Of a DNA stretch of 64,000 bases, positions 48,296 to 56,334 are shown one piece after another. Below the pieces are notes generated by a model that saw only the letters and a program-made list of their open reading frames with translations, had not been told where the DNA came from and did not search any database. Both the position numbers and the translations under genes were made by a program. The DNA comes from an uncultured Clostridia bacterium (GTDB lineage: Bacteria > Bacillota > Clostridia > Oscillospirales > Acutalibacteraceae). How positions within the stretch are numbered: position 1 is the stretch's first letter; each line of letters opens with the position of its first letter. The DNA is taken from assembly GCA_937876205.1 (NCBI GenBank), contig CALEII010000014.1, positions 20,941 to 84,940 of the forward strand. Direction: 5' to 3'.

Positions 48296-49492
48296 TTAAC
48301 CTCTTTCTTCAATTTCTTTCATCATTGTGTCAAGCATAATAAGGCATCTGGGCACGTGGAAGGGTCCCTTGAATGTTGAACCGATACAAGCCGGCATTGT
48401 AGGCTGACCGTCACGGCGGAGATAACCGTACCATTCACCGCAGGGTGCAGATGCGAAATACTTCTTTGAATAATCAAGAAGCTGTTCAAAGATATCAAGA
48501 TACTTCTTGTCACCTGTGTCCTTATAAATCATAAGTGAAGCAATAAGTGCTTCGTTATGGGGCCACCAGAGCTTCATATCGTGCTCATAAGCCTCGGGGG
48601 GATTGCCAAGGCAGTCCATAAAGTAAAGAATACCGCCGTATTCCTTATCCCAGCCCTTTTCAAAAGCCATATCAAAAATTTCGATTGCCTTAGCGTGAAG
48701 CTCCTTGTCACCTGTCATATTTGCTCTTTCCATAAGGAACCAGCTGCATTCGATATCGTGACCGGGGTTAACTACCCTGCCCTCTGTGATATCAAGTCTG
48801 GGAGTTCCGTCAGGTGCAACTGATTCAAGTGTGCAGCCGAGATCCTTTTTAACATGATAATTGAAGATATCAGCAACACATTCATTTGCTCTCTCGTTAT
48901 AAAGGTCTGCATTTTCGGGGTCAACACGCAGCATTATTGCTGTTACATTGAGAATAATCATAGGAATGCCCAGTGCTCTGCCTGTTCTTGTTTCAGGCTC
49001 TGTCTTGGGGCCCATACCTGTGGGGTCGGGCATACCGTGATTAAGATTCCAGTACATATCATAAGCTCTTCTTGCTCTTTCAAGATGCTCTTTTTCACCT
49101 GTGATGCCGTAATACTCAGCATTAGCTATGCAATAAAAAGCCTCAGAATAGCAATATCTTCTCTGACGCAGAGGCTTACCGTCTGCAGTAACAGTGAAAT
49201 AAAGTCTGCCGGGAGCATTTTTATTTATGCAGTATGTTTCAAGGAAATCAATACAGCTCTTTGATGCCTCAAGCCACTCCTGTTTTACGCCGTAAACGTG
49301 ACAGAGATATGCAAATGTCCAGCCGCAACGCCCCTGCATCCATACGCTTTTATCGGTTGAGAAAACCTTGCCGTCCTTATCAAGACAGGTGTAAACGCCG
49401 CCGTGAACTTTATCCATACCGTTCTTAAGCCAGAAATCGGCAACCTGACAAAGCTGGTCACGTACCCACTGTCTTTCAAGTGAAAGATTCAT
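48296..49492 (-). CDS. N-acylglucosamine 2-epimerase (AGE/RenBP family)
   Basis: 398 residues, (alpha/alpha)6 barrel. Typical segments are MQGRCGWTFAYLCHVYG, CYSEAFYCIANAEYYG, NPGHDIECSWFLMERAN (catalytic His) and KLWWPHNEALIASLMIY. It interconverts ManNAc and GlcNAc, taking the NanA product directly to GlcNAc without NanK/NanE. It is the first gene of the three-gene minus-strand operon, with its own promoter. A GlcNAc kinase and a sialic acid transporter are not in the window. Confidence 0.9.
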   Translation of the reverse strand: MNLSLERQWVRDQLCQVADFWLKNGMDKVHGGVYTCLDKDGKVFSTDKSVWMQGRCGWTFAYLCHVYGVKQEWLEASKSCIDFLETYCINKNAPGRLYFTVTADGKPLRQRRYCYSEAFYCIANAEYYGITGEKEHLERARRAYDMYWNLNHGMPDPTGMGPKTEPETRTGRALGIPMIILNVTAIMLRVDPENADLYNERANECVADIFNYHVKKDLGCTLESVAPDGTPRLDITEGRVVNPGHDIECSWFLMERANMTGDKELHAKAIEIFDMAFEKGWDKEYGGILYFMDCLGNPPEAYEHDMKLWWPHNEALIASLMIYKDTGDKKYLDIFEQLLDYSKKYFASAPCGEWYGYLRRDGQPTMPACIGSTFKGPFHVPRCLIMLDTMMKEIEERG

Positions 49493-49524
49493 TTAAACCA
49501 CCCTTTTTTTATAAATATATATTT

Positions 49525-49553
49525 AATATATCACAAACAGTAAATAATGTAAA
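49525..49553 (-). promoter_or_regulatory. Promoter of the AGE-nanA operon
   Basis: On the minus strand TTTACA (49548-49553), 17 bp, TATATT (49525-49530). Confidence 0.6.
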
Positions 49554-49588
49554 CTCAAATTTTGCTTTTATTTGAAAAAAACAACAAG

Positions 49589-49617
49589 TTGACAGTATAA
49601 ATCATTTATAATATAAT
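49589..49617 (+). promoter_or_regulatory. Promoter of the 49646-GH20-sialidase operon
   Basis: TTGACA (49589-49594), 17 bp, TATAAT (49612-49617), a full consensus. It is back to back with the AGE promoter, so a shared regulator is likely. Confidence 0.8.
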
Positions 49618-49645
49618 AAAAGTATATTTTTCAGGGAGTAAAACT

Positions 49646-50536
49646 ATGGTTTATAAAGCAAGAAAAAAACACATTCTGATATTTATTCTGTCAGTGGCAG
49701 CTGCATTGTGTATTGCACTGTCAGCAGGTGCACTGCTGAGCGAAGACACAAGCACCGTCTCAATATATAAACAGTTTCTCAACGGCAATATTGCTGTTGC
49801 GGACTTCAGTGTGTCTAACGGAATGACTGTCTACTCAGGTAACGGAGTGCGCAGCGAATTCTACACTGATTACGGCACTGTTTATCAGTACAATACTGCT
49901 CAGGCGGACTACCCCAGAAGCAACAGCAAAGACGGCTTGTGTATTTCAGGCACATATGACAACAGCACCGTTGTTTTTTATGTAAAAGAAACAGATACCG
50001 AGGTACACGCTCTGCAGGTGGTCACAAAAGCCATTGATGAATCATATTTCTTTGCAGGGATTAAATCCGAAAAAACAGCATCCTCTGTCAGTATGGCAGT
50101 TTATGACGGGGAAACAATAAAATGGAGAACTGTGATTGATGCAGCATCCGATGATGAAATGACAACAGAGCTTTATTACGGCGACTGTCCCTTTGATGAA
50201 AAACACAATGCCTATATGATAGCTCTGAGGGTTGACAGCGGAATGACCTGTTTCGATTCATTAAAACTCACAGGTCTTGAAATTATTGAACTGAATGACT
50301 GCAAAAATGATATTTATTACGATAACGGAACTCTTATGCAGGGCACACCTGACGGGGCAAATACTACAGCTGCCGAAACAGCACATTTCAACTATATTCT
50401 TCTCAGTGAAATCACATCCTCTGAGATGAGAGAAGATGAAATTGAGATTGATTTCTCAGCTATCACAAAACTTATGCAGAGAATCAGTGAATTCATTATA
50501 AAAGTAACTGAATTTCTTAGTAAATTTTTCGGGTGA
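49646..50536 (+). CDS. Secreted protein of unknown function with amphipathic C-terminal helix
   Basis: 296 residues. The N-terminus has a hydrophobic signal or anchor (about 9-32, ILIFILSVAAALCIALSAGA). The body is a single beta-rich domain (SNGMTVYSGNGVRSEFYTDYG, STVVFYVKETDTEVHALQVV) reminiscent of carbohydrate-binding or lectin-like folds, though no family was recognised. The last 25 residues (ITKLMQRISEFIIKVTEFLS, then KFFG) form an amphipathic helix like that ending the 20704 protein. It is the first gene of the operon with GH20 and the sialidase-fold protein, so it may bind the host glycan substrate. The reading frame ends 5 bp before the GH20 start. Confidence 0.65.
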   Translation: MVYKARKKHILIFILSVAAALCIALSAGALLSEDTSTVSIYKQFLNGNIAVADFSVSNGMTVYSGNGVRSEFYTDYGTVYQYNTAQADYPRSNSKDGLCISGTYDNSTVVFYVKETDTEVHALQVVTKAIDESYFFAGIKSEKTASSVSMAVYDGETIKWRTVIDAASDDEMTTELYYGDCPFDEKHNAYMIALRVDSGMTCFDSLKLTGLEIIELNDCKNDIYYDNGTLMQGTPDGANTTAAETAHFNYILLSEITSSEMREDEIEIDFSAITKLMQRISEFIIKVTEFLSKFFG

Positions 50537-50541
50537 ACAGT

Positions 50542-52995
50542 ATGAAAGGAATGTTTAAAAAGCTTATATGTATAGTTCTTGCAGTTACCGTTGCTGTGGT
50601 GCCTGCAGTTTACTCATCTGCACAGAATGCAGACAAAACAGGAATGCTTCTTGACTCATACACACCTGATACGGAAAGCTCCTTCACACTGACAAAAAAC
50701 AGCAGACTGTTTATCTTATCGGAAACTCTGCCCGATGAATCTGTCACAGAGGCTGCATCACTTATCGCCCGCCAGCTGGGTACGCTTGATGTTTTTGAAA
50801 ACACTGCTCCAGAAATTGTTTACGGCACCGTGGACTGTGCGAGAAAAGGGGACATTATCATCGCCATTGACTCCGAAGCTGACATCGGCACCGAGGGTTA
50901 TATACTCAATGTCAGTGACAAAGCCGTCATTACGGCAAAGGATACAAGAGGTCTCATTTACGGCACGGGAATACTTATGAAAATTCTCAGGAACAGCACC
51001 ACTGTTGTCGGTTTCTCCGCAAAGGATACACCCGACACAAAACAGAGAGTTGTTATGCTTGATACGGGAAGAAAGTATTTCACAGCCGAGTGGATTAAAA
51101 ATTTTATCCGTCAGATGTCGTGGATGGGATATAATGCACTTGAGCTCCATTTCTCAGAAGACGGCGGCTTCAGAGCTGATTTCTGGGACAAGAACTGTTA
51201 TGGTGACGCAAACAATGACGGAACACCGTATTCACCCGTAAATGATTTTTCGTGGATATGCGGAAGCCACGTGCAGTCCTGGGTAAAGGACCCTTACAGA
51301 AAAGATCCCGACAAGGACAAATATCTTACCACACAGGAGCTTATCGACATCTGCAATGTTGCAAAAGAATACAGCATTGACATCATACCTTCTTTTGACA
51401 GCCCTGCTCATATGGATTACCTCACCTGGAAATTTGAAAAACACTATAAAGAAAGCCCGAGATACGGCTTTATCTACAACGAAAAAAAATACACTGCCGC
51501 ATCAGTTAACGGTTGCATAAACTACACCGGTACAACAGGTGCATCTTCACCCACATACCCTTATTACACAACAATCGACATCACTGACGGCTCAGTGGCA
51601 AAGGCGTTTGTTTTTGCAATTTATGAGGACATTGCTGATTTTTTCAAGGAGTTTGCAGGGTCAACGGATTTTTCAATCGGTGCAGATGAAGTAAATCTGA
51701 GCAAGTCCAATGTAAAGTGGAAATATTCACAGTTCCCCGGCTATGTAAATGACCTGAACAGACTTCTCAACTCAAAGGGCTACACCTGCCGTATATTCAA
51801 CGATTTTATAGGCTCAGCAACAAACAACAAGAATTCTCAGGGAAAGGCTCGCTATGATTTTGATGACAATATCGAAATAATGTACTGGACATCAAATTTC
51901 AGCCCCACGACAGGCAAATACAATTCCTCAATCTGGCCGGCAAAATTCTTCTGGGAAACAGAAACAGGCACAGCATCCGATTACGGTGACGGCGGCAGAA
52001 CAATATATAACTGCATTGGCACAAACTGCTATTATGTGCTCCGTGTTGCTGCTTCGACAACAAAATTCCCCAATATGGATGCGAGAAACCCTGAAAACAG
52101 GAACTGGAGCTTTTACGGCAGCACCGAAGAAATAATATACAACAAGTGGTACCCTGCCGATGTGAGCGCAAAGGGTGTTTATTCCGACACGGCAGAAGAA
52201 GTACCTGAAGAGAGTCTGGGTGGCGGTTATTTCCTCATCTGGAATGACTATGCTGCACTCAACACTCAGGCAGAAATATGGAACGACGTGAAGGATAACA
52301 CAGGCACAAGCAATTATTTCTATAGCCTGTTTGACCGTATGTGGTCAAACTCAATAAAAATGTGGAATCAGGATATAAACGAAACTGTTTCTTACAGTGA
52401 TTTTGCGCAAATCCGTGACACATTCGGCTATTTCCCCGGTTTCACAAATTGTGATAAACAGGCTTCTCTGCCTCAGGCGGGAGAAATCAGCCGTGCATAT
52501 CTTGCAGACCATTCTGAGCTTGAAAATTTACTTACAGAAAAAATAAGCAATGAAAACGGCATTTACACTCTGCAGAGCTATGAAATATATGAAAATGCCT
52601 ATAACAGTGCAGTGCTTGTGAATGAAAACTATGCCGCAACTGAGGAGCAGGTGAAAACAGCTGTTGCTGACCTTGTCTTTGCAAAAGAGAGCTTAATTAT
52701 TCAGGCGCAGATTGATTCTGAAATTTTCAGTTTGTCCTTAATCAGCAGAGTCACACCCTACGGCAAAAAAGCAGGTATCGTTATGACCACATCAACAGGG
52801 GCAAAAACAATTGATATCAGCAAAAACGGAGAGACTGTAAGCCCTGATGAAATAAAATCAGACATTCAGACCCGTGACGGCAAAGAAGTGAAGGTCTGGT
52901 ATCTGAATTTTACGCCAACCGAATTCGGTACGCAGGAGTACACCGTAACCGTCAACGGATACAACAGCAAAATAGTAGAGATAAAGGTGAAATAA
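50542..52995 (+). CDS. Secreted beta-N-acetylhexosaminidase or lacto-N-biosidase, GH20
   Basis: 817 residues. A signal peptide (MKGMFKKLICIVLAVTVAVV) is followed by a GH20b-type N-terminal domain (GYILNVSDKAVITAKDTRGLIYG). The GH20 barrel has MLDTGRKYFTAEWIKNFIRQ, DIIPSFDSPAHMDYL and the catalytic Asp-Glu pair in FSIGADEVN. After residue 650, a FIVAR-like helical domain and a beta domain follow. It removes GlcNAc/GalNAc or lacto-N-biose from host glycans outside the cell. The ATG at 50542 gives a good signal peptide; a GTG three codons earlier overlaps the previous stop. Confidence 0.88.
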   Translation: MKGMFKKLICIVLAVTVAVVPAVYSSAQNADKTGMLLDSYTPDTESSFTLTKNSRLFILSETLPDESVTEAASLIARQLGTLDVFENTAPEIVYGTVDCARKGDIIIAIDSEADIGTEGYILNVSDKAVITAKDTRGLIYGTGILMKILRNSTTVVGFSAKDTPDTKQRVVMLDTGRKYFTAEWIKNFIRQMSWMGYNALELHFSEDGGFRADFWDKNCYGDANNDGTPYSPVNDFSWICGSHVQSWVKDPYRKDPDKDKYLTTQELIDICNVAKEYSIDIIPSFDSPAHMDYLTWKFEKHYKESPRYGFIYNEKKYTAASVNGCINYTGTTGASSPTYPYYTTIDITDGSVAKAFVFAIYEDIADFFKEFAGSTDFSIGADEVNLSKSNVKWKYSQFPGYVNDLNRLLNSKGYTCRIFNDFIGSATNNKNSQGKARYDFDDNIEIMYWTSNFSPTTGKYNSSIWPAKFFWETETGTASDYGDGGRTIYNCIGTNCYYVLRVAASTTKFPNMDARNPENRNWSFYGSTEEIIYNKWYPADVSAKGVYSDTAEEVPEESLGGGYFLIWNDYAALNTQAEIWNDVKDNTGTSNYFYSLFDRMWSNSIKMWNQDINETVSYSDFAQIRDTFGYFPGFTNCDKQASLPQAGEISRAYLADHSELENLLTEKISNENGIYTLQSYEIYENAYNSAVLVNENYAATEEQVKTAVADLVFAKESLIIQAQIDSEIFSLSLISRVTPYGKKAGIVMTTSTGAKTIDISKNGETVSPDEIKSDIQTRDGKEVKVWYLNFTPTEFGTQEYTVTVNGYNSKIVEIKVK

Positions 52996-53046
52996 GCAAT
53001 AATTTGCCGGACTTAAGCCCGAGATAAATGAGTAAAGGGTGGTTAT

Positions 53047-54393
53047 ATGAAAAACTTTTTATGTATTATTCTCCCGATAGTGATTATTCTCACAGCAATT
53101 ACAGTTTCTTCTGTGCTGTATGTGAAGAAAGTGGCAAGGTTTACGGGAAGTGACTACACAATTCCCACAATTGACCTGAGTGTTATGCCCGAAAATGTCA
53201 GGGGTACTCAGCTCGAATACCTGTATAATCTTTCAGTTGTTGACAATTCAAGGGATTATATGGCTCATCCCGACAGTGTATTGCTGAAAAACGGAAACAT
53301 TCTCACAATGTATCCTGCAGGGCACGGCAAAGGCGCAGTTCAGAACAAAATCAGCACTGACGGCGGTATTACCTGGAATGAAGAAATCGGCAACACCCCC
53401 GTCAGCTGGGAATCTTCTCTTGAGACTCCCACCGTTTACCGTCTCGAATTCTCTGACGGCACACCCGATAAGATCATAATGATTTCAGCCAACCCCAAGT
53501 GGCCCAATATGGACACTCCCGGCGGTTTCAATTGTTCTGTTTCAACCGATGAAGGTGCCAGTTGGACTGAATTTGAGCGTTTCTATGACCTTGAGAGTGA
53601 ATATCCCGTAATCCCGATTGTTGCTATGTCAAGTCTTACAAGGCTTAAGGAAAACGGTGAGTTTGTTGACAAATGGATGGGACTTTTCCACGATTCCGAT
53701 TTCTATAACTATAAAACAATTCTCACTTTTGATGAAGACGGTAATATGCACTGGAGTGTACCCGAAAAATATTTCGCCGAGCACAGAGAAATTGAAAAGA
53801 ATTCTAATATGTGCGAGGTTGAGGTTATCAGAAGTGAGGGTGGCACAGGTGATGAGCTTTGCCTTATCACACGAAGCAATTCAAAGAAAATCAACACTCT
53901 GATTTCATTCTCTCAGGATGAGGGCAAAACCTGGTCTGAGCCTGTTGAAGCCCCTGCAGCACTCAACGGTGAAAGGCACAAGGCTGATTATACATCAGAC
54001 GGCAGACTTTTTATCACCTTCCGTTCAATTGAGAGAGGTCATAAAGCAATGAGATATTCAAAGCTTACAACAAAGACCGGTTGGATAAGCGAGGGGCTCA
54101 TAGGCTGGGTAGGTACATATGAAGACCTAAAAAACGGGAATGAAGGTCAGTACAGAATAAAGATAGCCCACATTTACACGGACAAACAAAAAAAGCCCGA
54201 ATACTATGCAGAGGCTGACACGGGTTATAACGGCAATGTTGTACTCCCCGATGACACAATTGTCACTTGCAGCTACGGCAAGTTCAGTCCCGACGAAAAA
54301 ACTGAAAACAGTGATGAATTGCTGAAAACATATATATGCTCAAAACGTATCAGACTTGAGGATACGGATAAGTTACTGGAAATAATAAAGTAA
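53047..54393 (+). CDS. Sialidase-fold (Asp-box) extracellular protein
   Basis: 448 residues. An N-terminal membrane segment (about 5-26) acts as a signal anchor. A six-bladed propeller carries at least three Asp boxes: STDGGITWNEE, STDEGASWTEF and SQDEGKTWSEP. Late segments SDGRLFITFRSIERGH and YNGNVVLPDDTIVTCSYG fit exo-sialidase-like proteins. No RIP/FRIP Arg motif is visible near the N-terminus (the region reads DYMAHPDSVLLKNGNILTMY), so GH33 activity is not assured. Linked to NanA and AGE, a role in sialoglycan handling is likely. Confidence 0.75.
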   Translation: MKNFLCIILPIVIILTAITVSSVLYVKKVARFTGSDYTIPTIDLSVMPENVRGTQLEYLYNLSVVDNSRDYMAHPDSVLLKNGNILTMYPAGHGKGAVQNKISTDGGITWNEEIGNTPVSWESSLETPTVYRLEFSDGTPDKIIMISANPKWPNMDTPGGFNCSVSTDEGASWTEFERFYDLESEYPVIPIVAMSSLTRLKENGEFVDKWMGLFHDSDFYNYKTILTFDEDGNMHWSVPEKYFAEHREIEKNSNMCEVEVIRSEGGTGDELCLITRSNSKKINTLISFSQDEGKTWSEPVEAPAALNGERHKADYTSDGRLFITFRSIERGHKAMRYSKLTTKTGWISEGLIGWVGTYEDLKNGNEGQYRIKIAHIYTDKQKKPEYYAEADTGYNGNVVLPDDTIVTCSYGKFSPDEKTENSDELLKTYICSKRIRLEDTDKLLEIIK

Positions 54394-54404
54394 CAAAACA
54401 TAAT

Positions 54405-54437
54405 AAAAATGCAGGCTGTTTTTCAGTCTGCATTTTT
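54405..54437. terminator. Bidirectional terminator
   Basis: AAAAATGCAG-G-CTG / CAG-T-CTGCATTTTT (54405-54418, 54424-54437), separating two convergent operons. Confidence 0.85.
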
Positions 54438-54447
54438 CATATTCAAT

Positions 54448-56316
54448 TTATTTCCAGTTATAAGGTCTTTGCATAAAGTCTATATTTTCTTTATCTGGAA
54501 TTGTGCCGAAAGACGAAACTCTGTCAATTCCGTGAGCCTTGAAAGCATCGTAAAGTTCTTCGTTTGCTTTGAGTCTCAGAGGATTGAGGAAGGAATACTT
54601 ACCAATAAACTGATTTGCCTTGAAGTATTCCCAGCTGAGATTTTCCTTTTCAATATTGAACTTCTGTTCATTCGTCACATCTGCCGAAAGTGCCTTATTC
54701 CAGAGCTCGTCAAGCTTATTGACACCCTGCGGTGAATAGAAGCCTGCCTGATAGTGCCACGAAAAGTCAAATGCGTGTGCCGTTGCCTTTGAATGAGCTG
54801 TCTGCACATCAAGAATTTCTTTGATATAAGGAGCAGCCGCCTCACCGTAATATGCGTTCATAAAGTCCATCATATGATACTCAACATCGGCATTGACATC
54901 CCACTGAAGCTTGCAGAGAAGATAATTTCTCAGCTCATTGAATGCCGCAGAGTGACCGTCACCGCAGTTATAGACATAACCTGTAATTCCTATGTCGTGC
55001 ATATACTTCATAGTGGACTGCATTGTTTCAAAGTTTGAGAAGAACATTTCAGAATTTATAAAGTTTATTGTGTAGTCATAGATGAATGTTCTGTCTGCAA
55101 TCTCGGTCCATTTCTTATGGTCCTTTGCAACCATTGTGTCCTGCTCAACAAAGAGTGAATCAAATGTGGGATTCTGCTCATCAATTGCACCGCATTCTGT
55201 TATGGGATGGTTTCTGCAGGCTCTGTGAAGCTGACAGAGAACGGGAACAACATTGCTGTTGCATTTAAGGTCGCCCTGCTGAGGCGGTCTGTCAGTTTCA
55301 CCGTAAGCGTAGAATGTGAAAGTCATATAGGGGAATTCATCATCAAGTGCATCTGCAAATGCGTTAGTAAAAATGATTGTGGGAGCTGAAATACTGCCGT
55401 ATTGCTCGTAAAGAGCTTCACATTTTTCACAGTGACAGTAGTTTGAATTGTCCTTCTGACCTATGTGAATGTACTTTGCTTCTTTTTCGCAAGAGATAAT
55501 TGCCTGTCTGCCGTTTTCAACAGCTACCGTGAGAACATCGGGATTTGAAAGGCATACGTGGTCTGTTGTTCTTGTGCCGTCAGTATTCATTGCGAAGTAT
55601 TCGGGATGCTCTGCAAAGAGGGCATCGGGAACAAGCCTGTCGAGAGTAACGTCCCACAAAACCCACGTCATTGCTCCGCCGTATTCCTTTGCATCATAAT
55701 GGAAAGAAACATTGATTTTTGTTCTCGCTCTGTATTCATCGTCGGCATAAGCCTGTGAGTTTCTTCTGACTGCGAATGAGGGCTCAACTGTTCTGTCAAG
55801 AGAAGCATCGATGACAACATCTTCATTTTCGGGAACCACTTCGAGCTTTGGTGTAAACCAGCGCACACCGAGATATTCTTCAAGAAAGGTGTAAACGCCG
55901 TAAAGCGTACCTCTTGATGTTGAGCCTGAAATAATAAAGTGTTCTCCGTCAGAATAAAGTCTGAAGCCGTCTTCTTTTATATCTGCTGTGTCAACCGATA
56001 CAATATCTGTGTCACCAAGGATGATTGCTTTACCGCCTGTGTATTCGCTTTCTGTTATGCAATCAAGCTCGGCACCGCTTATTCTTTCAATATAGGTCCG
56101 GATTTCTGTTACTGCTGTTGAGATACATTCGTCTGCACCGTCTGCCGTAACAATAACATAATCACTTGCGCCGTCTTCAACAATATACATCGGAGCTGTG
56201 ATTTCGGGTGCAACATAAGTGCCGCCACCATAGTTTATGTCATAGTTTACGGGCGTTACACCGATTATTGCAAATATTACCTGAAAAAAAGCAACTAATC
56301 CGTTTAAAATTTTCAT
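54448..56316 (-). CDS. DUF4838 protein with alpha-glucuronidase-like N-terminal domain
   Basis: 622 residues. The N-terminus is hydrophobic (LVAFFQVIFAIIGV) and serves as a signal or anchor. Residues 45-165 resemble the GH67 N-terminal beta domain (AVTEIRTYIERISGAEL, GFRLYSDGEHFIISGSTSRG, TLYGVYTFLEEYLGVRWFTP). Residues 190-480 match DUF4838, with HIGQKDNSNYCHCEKCEALY and VVPVLCQLHRACRNHPI. Proteins of this kind occur with polysaccharide-degrading loci and are predicted glycosidases; activity is unproven. The start is 18 bp after the GH92 stop, so the two are co-transcribed. Confidence 0.8.
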   Translation of the reverse strand: MKILNGLVAFFQVIFAIIGVTPVNYDINYGGGTYVAPEITAPMYIVEDGASDYVIVTADGADECISTAVTEIRTYIERISGAELDCITESEYTGGKAIILGDTDIVSVDTADIKEDGFRLYSDGEHFIISGSTSRGTLYGVYTFLEEYLGVRWFTPKLEVVPENEDVVIDASLDRTVEPSFAVRRNSQAYADDEYRARTKINVSFHYDAKEYGGAMTWVLWDVTLDRLVPDALFAEHPEYFAMNTDGTRTTDHVCLSNPDVLTVAVENGRQAIISCEKEAKYIHIGQKDNSNYCHCEKCEALYEQYGSISAPTIIFTNAFADALDDEFPYMTFTFYAYGETDRPPQQGDLKCNSNVVPVLCQLHRACRNHPITECGAIDEQNPTFDSLFVEQDTMVAKDHKKWTEIADRTFIYDYTINFINSEMFFSNFETMQSTMKYMHDIGITGYVYNCGDGHSAAFNELRNYLLCKLQWDVNADVEYHMMDFMNAYYGEAAAPYIKEILDVQTAHSKATAHAFDFSWHYQAGFYSPQGVNKLDELWNKALSADVTNEQKFNIEKENLSWEYFKANQFIGKYSFLNPLRLKANEELYDAFKAHGIDRVSSFGTIPDKENIDFMQRPYNWK

Positions 56317-56334
56317 TTAAAAATCTCCGTTCCG

